Positions 29,301-35,870 of a DNA stretch of 64,000 bases are shown here, piece by piece. Position 1 is the first letter of the stretch; the number at the start of each line of letters is the position of its first letter. The notes under the pieces were generated by a model that worked only from the letters and a program-made list of their open reading frames with translations, made no database searches and was not told where the DNA came from. The position numbers and the translations under genes are program-made. The stretch lies in the NCBI RefSeq assembly GCF_039523435.1, contig NZ_BAAAFH010000022.1:744001-808000 (forward strand). Direction: 5' to 3'. This stretch comes from Wandonia haliotis. Lineage in GTDB: Bacteria > Bacteroidota > Bacteroidia > Flavobacteriales_D > Crocinitomicaceae.

Positions 29301-31401
29301 TACCGCCATTCCCTGTTGTGGTATTGCTAAAGGAAGCTGACGCAGGTGTAAGGTTGGATGCTGTAAAATCAGATCCATCTACTTGAGGTAAGCCTCCCGA
29401 CACAGTAACTGTTACACTACCTGCCTGACAATCTTCAGATACATTCGTCTGAATCTCCGGCAAATATTGAACGGCATAAGGCGCACCCATTTCATAACAA
29501 TCCAAACTTGTATTGGTATAAGATACTAATAACGGGTTTGAACTGACATTGTAAGCTGTAATCGGAACAAAATACACCGTATTGTTTGTAAAAACACCGG
29601 GGTAATTATCAATCCAGAATTGGTCATTTAGCTCATTCAGGTTTTCTATAGAAGTGACTCCGATCCAACAAGGGTCATCCGTTATAAAATAAGTAGGATC
29701 CGGAGTAACCGCCACTGTTGGAGGGCAAGAATAGACTCCCCAAATAATATTGGGATCGTACCCGGAGGCTGAAGGCGGATACAATGCTTCTGCCGGTGGA
29801 ACATAGTCCCCATTTGGCGTAATATCCAAATTATCACCATAACACAAGATGTACGGGTTAGTACTTATTCCTCCCATTACTGGTGTGAATGTCCCTATCT
29901 CCGCATAACATACACAGGGCTGTGTATAGCTAATGTTGGACAATGTTATTGTACAGGCAGGATCATCGGTAAAGTATGCTGTTACTGAACAGGTAGAACC
30001 ATCTGCCGTTATATTATCAATACTAAAATTGAATGGGCTAGTAAAAGGAGCGTTATAGGTAGACGAATTTCCGTGGCAATCTTCTACAATTAACTGTCCC
30101 GTTCCAGGAGGGTAATCAAACTGTAACTCTCCCGTCAGATCAAAAGTGTTATCCGGTTGACAAGGTTGAGAAACGGTCGATATAGATGTGAAGTTACAAA
30201 CACAGGTGTTCGTGTATAGTACCGAATCAATTGCTGTACAACCGAAATTATCCGTAGCTGTGAGGTAATACCATGTATTCGCTGTCGGAGCAGGATTTAC
30301 TGTAGTAGAAAGTGTATTCGCTCCCGTTGACCAGGAAACTGAGGTTATTGAGTTATTTAATGTAATAGGAGTCGTTGTGGAAACGCTCGGTGGAACAGAG
30401 AAGATAGATGCCGATGCCGCGGAACAAGAGTTATCATTAATTGCAGAATTAATAGATCCTGAATTATAATTTACATTCAAAGGACCGCACGTACCCTGAC
30501 CATTGAAAGCAATACTTGCACTAGTCAATGCGCCAACGTCTGACCCGATACAATCATAAATCTGTACACTCCATCCACCGGCTGATGCATCACAACCGTA
30601 TAAAGACGACCAGTTTATCATTGTTCCTGCCCCAGGACCATACCCTCCATAGGTTCCACTAAGTGGCACTCCTGCCGAACAAACATCAAGAATAGTAGTT
30701 GAGGTACTCGAAAAACAAAGGTTATTTACATTATTACCACTGTTACAAACATTATTCTGTCCTATTGCCCCCGGATTAGGAGACAATGTAATTGTAGGAG
30801 ACCCGCAGGAAGCAGGACCAACAAGGAAAAAGCCTAAATCGGAAACATAGGTGTGGTTTGCATTGAAACAGACCTGAATACTTGTTGTATTATCAATGGT
30901 CAATGGATTTGGCGGCGGGTTGTAGTATACGAAATTTGCTACAGGACTTGCCGTACCATTTAAAGTAAATGAACCACAGGCAGCAATGGGAGCCCCTGCA
31001 TCAACAGTAGTCTCGTTCAAAAACACCCAGGCACGATAACATCCTATTCTTGTTCCGTTTGCGTCCGTGATTGCAACCAGGTATCCTCCATTAGCCAAAC
31101 CATTGATCGTACTCGTCGTTCCATTCGTATTTGTGTAGGGATCCCAACCATTCGAAGTCGAATTGTAGGAATACCATTGAAATGTATACGGCGCTACTCC
31201 GGAAGGAGAACTTGCTGTTAACGAACCGGTAACCGGATTTCCATCGGAGTCCGGTGTGCAGTAAATATAAATCTGATCATTCGGTGAGCCATCTGTGTAG
31301 GATGTTGATGTAGTAGTCGAATGCCCGTTGCCCGTTATCTGAGCCAAAGCACCAGCAAAACATACCACCAAAAAGAAAAGTAGCGTAACCAGTTTTTTCA
31401 T
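23392..31401 (-). CDS. Giant T9SS type B secreted repeat protein (2669 aa)
   Basis: Secreted surface protein. Order: signal peptide (about 1-20, ending FAGALAQ); an N-terminal Ig-like segment (about 40-115); a P-domain-like beta sandwich (about 165-305, DLGFFLVGPASC ... GGWSVQIYDCIGSDVG); a middle region with Cys-rich loops; six Ig-like units of about 75 residues (pattern AGxDxTICxGxxVTLTASGxxxYxW); eleven 94-residue repeats (PLPTATIxGTTDVCQNDAAP ... VVVN) in two blocks; two PKD domains (about 2430-2570, IWNFGDGSGPS); and the gliding-motility-associated C-terminal domain, a type B sorting signal (YVPNTFTPDQDQFNEVF ... FNRWGEILFES ... WDGTYGG). It follows the small secreted protein by 12 bases. 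Adhesion is inferred. Confidence 0.95.
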   Translation of the reverse strand: MKKLVTLLFFLVVCFAGALAQITGNGHSTTTSTSYTDGSPNDQIYIYCTPDSDGNPVTGSLTASSPSGVAPYTFQWYSYNSTSNGWDPYTNTNGTTSTINGLANGGYLVAITDANGTRIGCYRAWVFLNETTVDAGAPIAACGSFTLNGTASPVANFVYYNPPPNPLTIDNTTSIQVCFNANHTYVSDLGFFLVGPASCGSPTITLSPNPGAIGQNNVCNSGNNVNNLCFSSTSTTILDVCSAGVPLSGTYGGYGPGAGTMINWSSLYGCDASAGGWSVQIYDCIGSDVGALTSASIAFNGQGTCGPLNVNYNSGSINSAINDNSCSAASASIFSVPPSVSTTTPITLNNSITSVSWSTGANTLSTTVNPAPTANTWYYLTATDNFGCTAIDSVLYTNTCVCNFTSISTVSQPCQPDNTFDLTGELQFDYPPGTGQLIVEDCHGNSSTYNAPFTSPFNFSIDNITADGSTCSVTAYFTDDPACTITLSNISYTQPCVCYAEIGTFTPVMGGISTNPYILCYGDNLDITPNGDYVPPAEALYPPSASGYDPNIIWGVYSCPPTVAVTPDPTYFITDDPCWIGVTSIENLNELNDQFWIDNYPGVFTNNTVYFVPITAYNVSSNPLLVSYTNTSLDCYEMGAPYAVQYLPEIQTNVSEDCQAGSVTVTVSGGLPQVDGSDFTASNLTPASASFSNTTTGNGGTIVVTGLVDGDNYSFDITDGNGCPVTITGTFTGPEDASFTYPSATYCLDDADPSPTITGVTGGQFGSTVGVAINSATGVVDLSATGPGTFTIVYQSPDPVCYSIESFTITINPLPVVAVNDPTICDGETVTLTASGADTYSWSPGTNLSATTGASVDASPSTTTNYTVTGTITATGCTNTDIATVTVNPLPIVNAGADLAVCDGTSVTLTATGNAASYSWDNGISNGVAFTPTATTTYTVTGTSAAGCTETDQITVTVNPLPNVSAGNDFTVCTGSTITLSGSGATSYVWNNGVTDGVPFVINGTTTYQVTGTDVNGCQNTDDITVVVNPDAPINAGFDVTICEGESVVLTATGGVSYSWDNGLGAGASHTVSPTVTTTYTVNGTDANGCTGTDQVTVTVNPLPEAVINGTTDVCQNDAAPVITFTGSNGTAPYTFTYTINNGANQTVVSTGNTATVTVPTGTAGTFVFDLVSVQDASSTTCSQAQTSSATIVVNPLPTAAVTGTTDVCQNDAAPVITFTGANGTAPYTFTYTINNGANQTVVSTGNTATVTVPTGIVGTFVFDLVSVQDASSTTCSQAQTSSATIVVNPLPTATIAGTIDVCQNDAAPVITFTGLNGTAPYTFTYTINNGANQTVVSTGNTATVNVPTGTAGTFVYDLVSVQDASSTTCSQAQAGSATVVVNPLPTAVIGGDNTICQNDVAPVITFTGAGGTMPYTFTYTINNGPNQTVTTASGNSSVTVSVPTGTAGTFVYAMVSVQDASSTTCLNPQTATATIIINPLPSATVTGGVSVCVGDTDPVVTFTGSLGTAPYTFTYNINGGTNQTIVSTGNSATITVPTTTAGTFNVNLVSVVDASSTTCQRTINQTATVVVNANPVVSISGASEYCAGASATLDAGAGFTSYLWSNGATTQTTNVTDGDNPVTVTVTNAAGCSTTSAPFSVTENSHITANFSYEICQGQSMVIHGVTQTTSGVYSQVFVSTTGCDSTANVALTVHPLPNVFAGNDFTICSGDAITLSGSNAVNYVWDNGVSNGIPFTPSGTQTYEVTGTDVHGCVNTDQITVTVNPLPTATINGTTDVCQNDAAPVITFTGANGTAPYTFTYTINNGANQTVVSTGTTATVNVPTGAAGTFVYDLVSVQDASSTTCSQPQSGSATVLVNPLPTASIALNGASIVCRNDASPVITITASGGTAPYTFTYTINNGANQTVVSTNNSNLVTFSVPTGIAGTFVYDLVSVQDASSTACLNSQTGSVTVTVNPLPTATISGTMDVCQNDAAPVITFTGANGTAPYTFTYTINNGTSQTVVSSGNTATVTAPTGTAGTFVYDLVSVEDASTTVCGQSQSGSATILVNPLPTATIDGTVEVCQSGTSPLVTFTGANGSTPYTFTYTVNNGPNQTVVSTGNTATVSAPTGTAGTFVYDLVSVQDASSTTCSQAQSGSVTVTVNPLPTASITGTTEVCQNGTSPVITFNGNGGTSPYIFTYSINNGPDQTVVSTGATATVSVPTATAGTFVYSLISVQDASSTACLNPQTQSVTVEVNPLPTATVTGTTDVCVGSAAPVVTFEGNNGTAPYTFTYNLNGAGNQTITTTGTNTTATITVPTSVVGTITVNLLSVQDASSTACSQAQTGSAVITVHDLPTVFAGNDLVICAGSTVILTASGANTYSWSDGISNGVPFIPADTTIYTVTGTDVYGCSNTDDVQVAVVPNPVASFTGQDLSGCSPVTATFNNTSTGNLLDCQWTFSNGETVSSCSDITATFTSYGCYDVTLTVSTPEGCTNSTTAINYVCVEPDPIASFYPNPSELSTVYPTSRMINNSEGADSYIWNFGDGSGPSTDVAPSHTFPDGPGVYTVTLTAYSPAGCVDVTEQVITVKEELIFYVPNTFTPDQDQFNEVFLPVFTSGFDPFNYHLTIFNRWGEILFESYDAEFGWDGTYGGKIVEDGTYIWKIVVKRTDVDDREEYIGHVNVLR
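24395..26110 (-). repeat. 94-residue repeat block 2 (six units)
   Basis: Six consecutive units of about 282-300 bp, each beginning PLPTA-x-I and containing xVCQN and APYTFTYTINNGxNQTVVST, inside the giant adhesin gene. Variation between units is greater than in the SprB array. Block 2 is preceded, in coding order, by an Ig-like unit and an unrelated spacer. Confidence 0.85.
26695..28105 (-). repeat. 94-residue repeat block 1 (five units)
   Basis: Five consecutive units of about 282 bp of the same family as block 2; the first three share long identical DNA stretches (for example the DASSTTCSQAQ segment recurs at 282-bp spacing near 27571 and 27853). Blocks 1 and 2 are separated by about 585 bp of Ig-like sequence. 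Confidence 0.85.
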
Positions 31402-31413
31402 CGTGTATGTGTA

Positions 31414-31734
31414 TTAATTTTCTTCTGTTTGTTCTGTTCGGCGGATCTTCTCTTCCAAAATACGTCTCTCTTCGGACCCTTCAGGATATTTTGCAAGTTC
31501 ATTTCTGTAGAGAGTCAATTGTTCTTCTTTCGAAACAGACCCTGGGGTTGAAGGCGTTTCTGACATACGTTGTCTCTGTATTTCAGACTTTTCAAGATTT
31601 CTGTGATAGTTGGTATCAGTATAATTATTCGTAGTGATAGGCTCAAAAGTACTTTGCCCCAAAGCACTCCCTGCAATAAACAGCATACCGACGACGGCTA
31701 TACTGCCTGTAAAACAATTCACTTTCTTCTTCAT
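31414..31734 (-). CDS. Small secreted protein in operon with the giant adhesin
   Basis: A 106-residue product from the ATG at 31734 (MKKKVNCFTGSIAVVG), which gives a signal peptide ending near GSALGQ. The upstream in-frame start at 31764 would put ten hydrophilic residues in front of the signal and is less likely. The mature part is short, polar and charged with a likely helical C-terminus (LYRNELAKYPEGSEERRILEEKIRRTEQ). No recognised domain. It ends 12 bases before the giant adhesin gene and must be co-transcribed with it, so a role in its export or anchoring is possible but unproven. Confidence 0.72.
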   Translation of the reverse strand: MKKKVNCFTGSIAVVGMLFIAGSALGQSTFEPITTNNYTDTNYHRNLEKSEIQRQRMSETPSTPGSVSKEEQLTLYRNELAKYPEGSEERRILEEKIRRTEQTEEN

Positions 31735-31939
31735 AGTTGTGGGTTTATTCCTGGTAAAAACCAAATAGCATGTTCATTATATTCAACGAGTTCCCTATCA
31801 AAAGGGTTGCTTATTTTCATTTTTAAAATTAACATTTTTACAACACCTAGTGAAAAAAAAATATTTACCCCCTGATTTATTACTACCAACCTCATCCAAC
31901 TCTTTTGTTTTAAGCTCTTAAAAAAGATGAAATTTCAAT

Positions 31940-31947
31940 TATCTTTG
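31940..31947 (+). promoter_or_regulatory. Probable -7 promoter box of recQ paralog 1
   Basis: Reads TATCTTTG, an exact TAnnTTTG match, 26 bases before the ATG at 31974. Confidence 0.5.
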
Positions 31948-31973
31948 CGGTAACCTACCTAAATTTATTGAAA

Positions 31974-34088
31974 ATGGAAAGCGCCAGAAAACAGCTGAAA
32001 ACGATATTCGGCTATTCTACATTCAGACCTCAGCAGGAAGAAATAATTCGAACGACACTCGAAAAAGAGGATACAATTGTCCTGATGCCAACAGGAGGAG
32101 GAAAATCAATTTGTTATCAAATTCCGGCACTCGTATTTGATGGTACAACACTTGTCATCTCTCCCCTTATTTCTCTCATGAAAGATCAGGTCGAAGGTTT
32201 ACGATCCAATGGTGTAGAAGCTGCCTTTTTTAATAGTTCTCAACCTGAGTCAGAACGAGCTGAGGTTATACAACAGGCAAAATCAGGCACCTACAAATTA
32301 CTATACATGGCACCTGAAACAGTATTCCCTGCATTAGACAGTTGGTTGTCCATGGTCCCTGTTTCTATGGTCGCCATAGATGAAGCCCACTGTGTTTCAA
32401 TGTGGGGTCATGATTTTCGTCCAGAATATACCCAATTACATCTGCTCAGAAATTACTGGAAAGACATCCCTTTTTCTGCGCTCACAGCAACAGCAGATAA
32501 AGCTACCCGTAAAGAAATCGAAAACAAACTGGGCCTGAAAAACCCTCATGTTTTTCTCTCTTCATTTGACCGCCCTAATATCAGTCTTGAAGTCAGAGGA
32601 AATATTCCCAAGAAAAAAAAGCAGGAAGAAATCCTCGATTTTTTAGAAGAACACGAAGGCCAATCTGGGATTATCTATTGTTTGTCACGAAAAGAAACTG
32701 AAGACATTAATAATTTTCTCCTTCAGAACGGGATTCCTTCCAGCCATTATCACGCCGGACTTTCCAACACCGAACGATCAAGAATTCAAGAAGATTTTAT
32801 CCACGATCGCACTCCGGTGATTACAGCAACTATAGCTTTTGGAATGGGAATAGACAAGTCAAATGTACGATGGGTTATTCACAATAATCTTCCTAAAAAT
32901 CTGGAAGGATATTATCAGGAGATAGGACGCGCCGGACGGGATGGTCTCGCATCCAAAGCTGTTCTCTATTATACAATGCGTGATGTAAAACTTTTGGCCG
33001 ACTTTGCGCGGGACAGTTCACAAAAAGAAGTTCTTACAGAGAAGTTGAACAGGATGCTTCATTACGCAGAGTCTCAGACATGTCGTCGCAAAACATTATT
33101 AAGCTATTTTAGTGAAAATCTGGAAGAAAACTGTGGAAACTGTGATGTATGCCTGAATCCTCCTTCGTTTATTGATGGTAAAGTCATTGCACAAAAAGCG
33201 CTTTCCGGTATAAAAAGAACCCATGAACAAATCGGTTTACACCTATTAATCCAGTTACTCAGAGGTGCCAAGACTGCTGATATTTATACAAATGGTTATC
33301 AAAATTTAAAAACGTACGGAGCGGGAAGAGATCTTAGTAATGAAGAATGGCTTTTTTATCTGATACAACTTCTTAATCAGGGGGCTATTGAAATAGCTTA
33401 CGATGAAAACTTTCATCTTAAAACAACTCCATTCGGAGATAAGATCCTGTTTGAAGGACAAGATTTCTTACTTGCTAAATTCTCTGGTTCGTCTAAAAAG
33501 CGAACGGAAACGAAAACTCCTTCTTCCTCTAAAAGCGCATCTCCTGAAGAAGAATTATTTCAGAAACTGCGTCAGTTACGACGAATTATTTCAAAAGAAG
33601 AAGAAGTACCTGCGTATATCATTTTCAGTGATGCCGCTCTTAAAGAAATGGCCTCTCAACGACCGGTAACGAAGAATGATTTTCTTGACATACCGGGTGT
33701 GGGTCATCAAAAAATGATGAATTACGGGGACGAGTTCATAACGGTAATCAGGGAATTTGAAAAAACCATAAAGCCTGAGGTATCAACCTATGAAAAAACA
33801 TACGAGCTCTATAAAGAAGGACTTCTTCCCGAAGAAATAGCAACTATTCGGAAACTAAATAAAGAAACCGTATACTCCCATCTCGCAAAACTCTATCTGG
33901 AGGGGACCCAGGTTGACTTATTGCGTTATGTAGAAACCTCTCTCGTTGATCGTGTCAGAGAATTTTATGAAAGAACAAAAGATTCCGTATCACTAAAACC
34001 CTATTTTGAACACTTCAATGGTGAAATACCGTATTATCAGATACGACTTGCACTCTCTTTACTGGAAAAAGAAAGTGCAGAACTATAA
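31974..34088 (+). CDS. recQ: ATP-dependent DNA helicase RecQ (paralog 1)
   Basis: 3'-5' helicase in recombination and fork repair. From the ATG at 31974 the protein has 704 residues. Helicase core: Walker A PTGGGKS (39-45), DEAH at 136-139 in AIDEAHCVSMWGHDF, motif III-like SALTATA, QEIGRAGRDG for motif VI. The RecQ zinc-binding segment follows (QTCRRKTLLSYF ... CGNCDVC), then a winged helix, an HRDC domain (about 515-590) and a C-terminal HTH_40-like domain (LYKEGLLPEEIATIRKLNKETVYSHLAKL). A TTG at 31968 could extend it by two residues; I prefer the ATG. A second full-length recQ lies 5.3 kb downstream. Confidence 0.96.
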   Translation: MESARKQLKTIFGYSTFRPQQEEIIRTTLEKEDTIVLMPTGGGKSICYQIPALVFDGTTLVISPLISLMKDQVEGLRSNGVEAAFFNSSQPESERAEVIQQAKSGTYKLLYMAPETVFPALDSWLSMVPVSMVAIDEAHCVSMWGHDFRPEYTQLHLLRNYWKDIPFSALTATADKATRKEIENKLGLKNPHVFLSSFDRPNISLEVRGNIPKKKKQEEILDFLEEHEGQSGIIYCLSRKETEDINNFLLQNGIPSSHYHAGLSNTERSRIQEDFIHDRTPVITATIAFGMGIDKSNVRWVIHNNLPKNLEGYYQEIGRAGRDGLASKAVLYYTMRDVKLLADFARDSSQKEVLTEKLNRMLHYAESQTCRRKTLLSYFSENLEENCGNCDVCLNPPSFIDGKVIAQKALSGIKRTHEQIGLHLLIQLLRGAKTADIYTNGYQNLKTYGAGRDLSNEEWLFYLIQLLNQGAIEIAYDENFHLKTTPFGDKILFEGQDFLLAKFSGSSKKRTETKTPSSSKSASPEEELFQKLRQLRRIISKEEEVPAYIIFSDAALKEMASQRPVTKNDFLDIPGVGHQKMMNYGDEFITVIREFEKTIKPEVSTYEKTYELYKEGLLPEEIATIRKLNKETVYSHLAKLYLEGTQVDLLRYVETSLVDRVREFYERTKDSVSLKPYFEHFNGEIPYYQIRLALSLLEKESAEL

Positions 34089-34098
34089 TCAGGGAATT

Positions 34099-35118
34099 TT
34101 ACATCATTTTATAACGCGATGACATAGCCTGTATTCTATTCATCATTTCCGTTCTTAGTTCTGGTGGCTCTATCACCTCTATCTCACTTCCGTAACTTAA
34201 CAGAGTACGTATCAGTTCTTCTGTTATTAAAACATGTAAACTAAAAGTCGTTCGTTTATTTCCATTCTTAACCGTTAGCTGTGATGGGTGTAGCATCTGA
34301 GAAGCAATGTATTTTGCAGCAATATTATCTGCTTTAAACAGTACCTCAACCGGTTGATCTCCTGTCACCGTAATCCCAAGGCTGTGCTTAAAGTAGAGAT
34401 CAGGGTTGAAATTTACCGGGAGAGTTGCTTTTCCCTCAGAAGGGTCAATATTACTCATCCGATCCAAACCAAACGTAGAAATCCTGTCTTTTACAAGATC
34501 ATAACTAATCAGGTACCAACGATTTCGGTATTCCTTTAACAGGAGCGGGGTAACTTTTCGTCGCTTCATTTCTCCATTGGCAAAGCTGGTATAATCGAAC
34601 CACACTTCTTTTCCACCTTCAATCGCTTGCAGCAACGGGTTAATATATTCCTGCCCAGTTTTTCCATACCCTGTTTCAAACTGGATCATTTCCGTGTCCG
34701 GGCGAAATGATTTTTTGTGACGCTTCACATCAATGCGGTCAATCATTCTTTCCAAAGCAAAACCATACTCTTTGAAAAAATCCATATTCCGAAACTGAGC
34801 GATCGTACCTGCTGCAAATTTCAATGCATTAACATCATCCTGTGTAAGTGGTGTATCATCAATTGAAAAATCAGGGTCTTCGTAATAATACCCTCTTTCC
34901 TTCTTACTGTAATATATAGGTGCGTCATATTCCATACGCATAGCAAACAAATCCTTCTCAATAGTTGAATCACAAATATTTGCTCCTGAAGAAGAACCAA
35001 ACAATGTTTCTTCACACAACTCCCGAAGCTTTCTCTTGGAAGGATATGGATTATTCGAGTTCCGGATAGCCCGGTCAATTACACGATATCGAAGTAAAGC
35101 ATTTTTAACGTGCGGCAT
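34099..35118 (-). CDS. WYL-domain transcriptional regulator
   Basis: A 339-residue regulator: a helix-turn-helix at the N-terminus (about 1-75, YPSKRKLRELCEETL ... STIEKDLFAMR), a middle linker (DDTPLTQDDVNALKFAAGT), a WYL domain (about 165-235, WFDYTSFANGEMKRRKVTPLLLKEYRNRWYLISYD split over the region) and a WCX C-terminal domain. WYL domains commonly sense nucleotides or nucleic acids in DNA-damage and defence regulators. It starts in a TAATG overlap with the lptB stop (35118) and is the last gene of the tatC operon. Convergent with recQ paralog 1, with 10 bases between them and no obvious terminator. Confidence 0.9.
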   Translation of the reverse strand: MPHVKNALLRYRVIDRAIRNSNNPYPSKRKLRELCEETLFGSSSGANICDSTIEKDLFAMRMEYDAPIYYSKKERGYYYEDPDFSIDDTPLTQDDVNALKFAAGTIAQFRNMDFFKEYGFALERMIDRIDVKRHKKSFRPDTEMIQFETGYGKTGQEYINPLLQAIEGGKEVWFDYTSFANGEMKRRKVTPLLLKEYRNRWYLISYDLVKDRISTFGLDRMSNIDPSEGKATLPVNFNPDLYFKHSLGITVTGDQPVEVLFKADNIAAKYIASQMLHPSQLTVKNGNKRTTFSLHVLITEELIRTLLSYGSEIEVIEPPELRTEMMNRIQAMSSRYKMM

Positions 35119-35870
35119 TATTCTTCGGGGTTTTCTTCAGTTTTCTTTTTTCTCAATTCAAAGTTCCGTCCAAGATATACCTTTCTGACCTGTTCATCGG
35201 CAGCGAGCTCTTCGGCTGTTCCCGATTTAAGGATACTTCCTTCAAATAATAAATATGCTCTGTCAGTGATTGAAAGTGTTTCCTGAACGTTGTGATCGGT
35301 TATCAGGATACCTATATTTCGCTTTTTGAGATCTGCGACAATGGACTGGATGTCTTCAACAGCAATCGGATCAACCCCTGCAAATGGTTCATCCAGTAAT
35401 ACAAACTTGGGATTCGTAGCAAGTGCACGGGCAATCTCAGTCCTTCTTTTCTCCCCACCTGATAACATGCTTCCTAAATTCTTTCTTACATGCTGCAGAG
35501 AAAACTCATTCAATAATTTTTCAAGTTGTGCATGACGCTCCTGTTTGTTCAGTTTCGTCATCTCAAGGATTGCCATGATATTATCCTCCACACTTAATTT
35601 GCGGAAAACAGATACTTCCTGAGGTAAATATCCCACACCAAGCTGCGCCCGCTTGTACATTGGCAATTTGGTTATTTCTCTTTCGTCCAGAAATACACGA
35701 CCTGAGTCGGGAGAAACCAAGCCTACAATCATATAAAACGAAGTCGTTTTACCTGCTCCATTCGGACCTAAAAGCCCAACAATTTCTCCCTGGTTTACTT
35801 CCACGGTAACTCCTTTGACAACAGGCCTTCCTTTGTAGGTTTTCTTAATCTCCTTTGTATGCAGTTTCAT
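35118..35870 (-). CDS. lptB: LPS export ABC transporter ATP-binding protein
   Basis: Drives the LptFG permease that extracts LPS from the inner membrane for transport to the outer leaflet. The 250-residue protein has Walker A GPNGAGKTT (35-43), the Q-loop region YLPQEVSVFRKL, signature LSGGEKRR, Walker B FVLLDEPFAGVDP and TDHNVQETL with the H-loop, all strongly LptB-like. It is coupled at both ends by TAATG overlaps, with the DUF5686 gene upstream (35870) and the WYL regulator downstream (35118). lptF/G/A/C are not in the window. Confidence 0.96.
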   Translation of the reverse strand: MKLHTKEIKKTYKGRPVVKGVTVEVNQGEIVGLLGPNGAGKTTSFYMIVGLVSPDSGRVFLDEREITKLPMYKRAQLGVGYLPQEVSVFRKLSVEDNIMAILEMTKLNKQERHAQLEKLLNEFSLQHVRKNLGSMLSGGEKRRTEIARALATNPKFVLLDEPFAGVDPIAVEDIQSIVADLKKRNIGILITDHNVQETLSITDRAYLLFEGSILKSGTAEELAADEQVRKVYLGRNFELRKKKTEENPEE

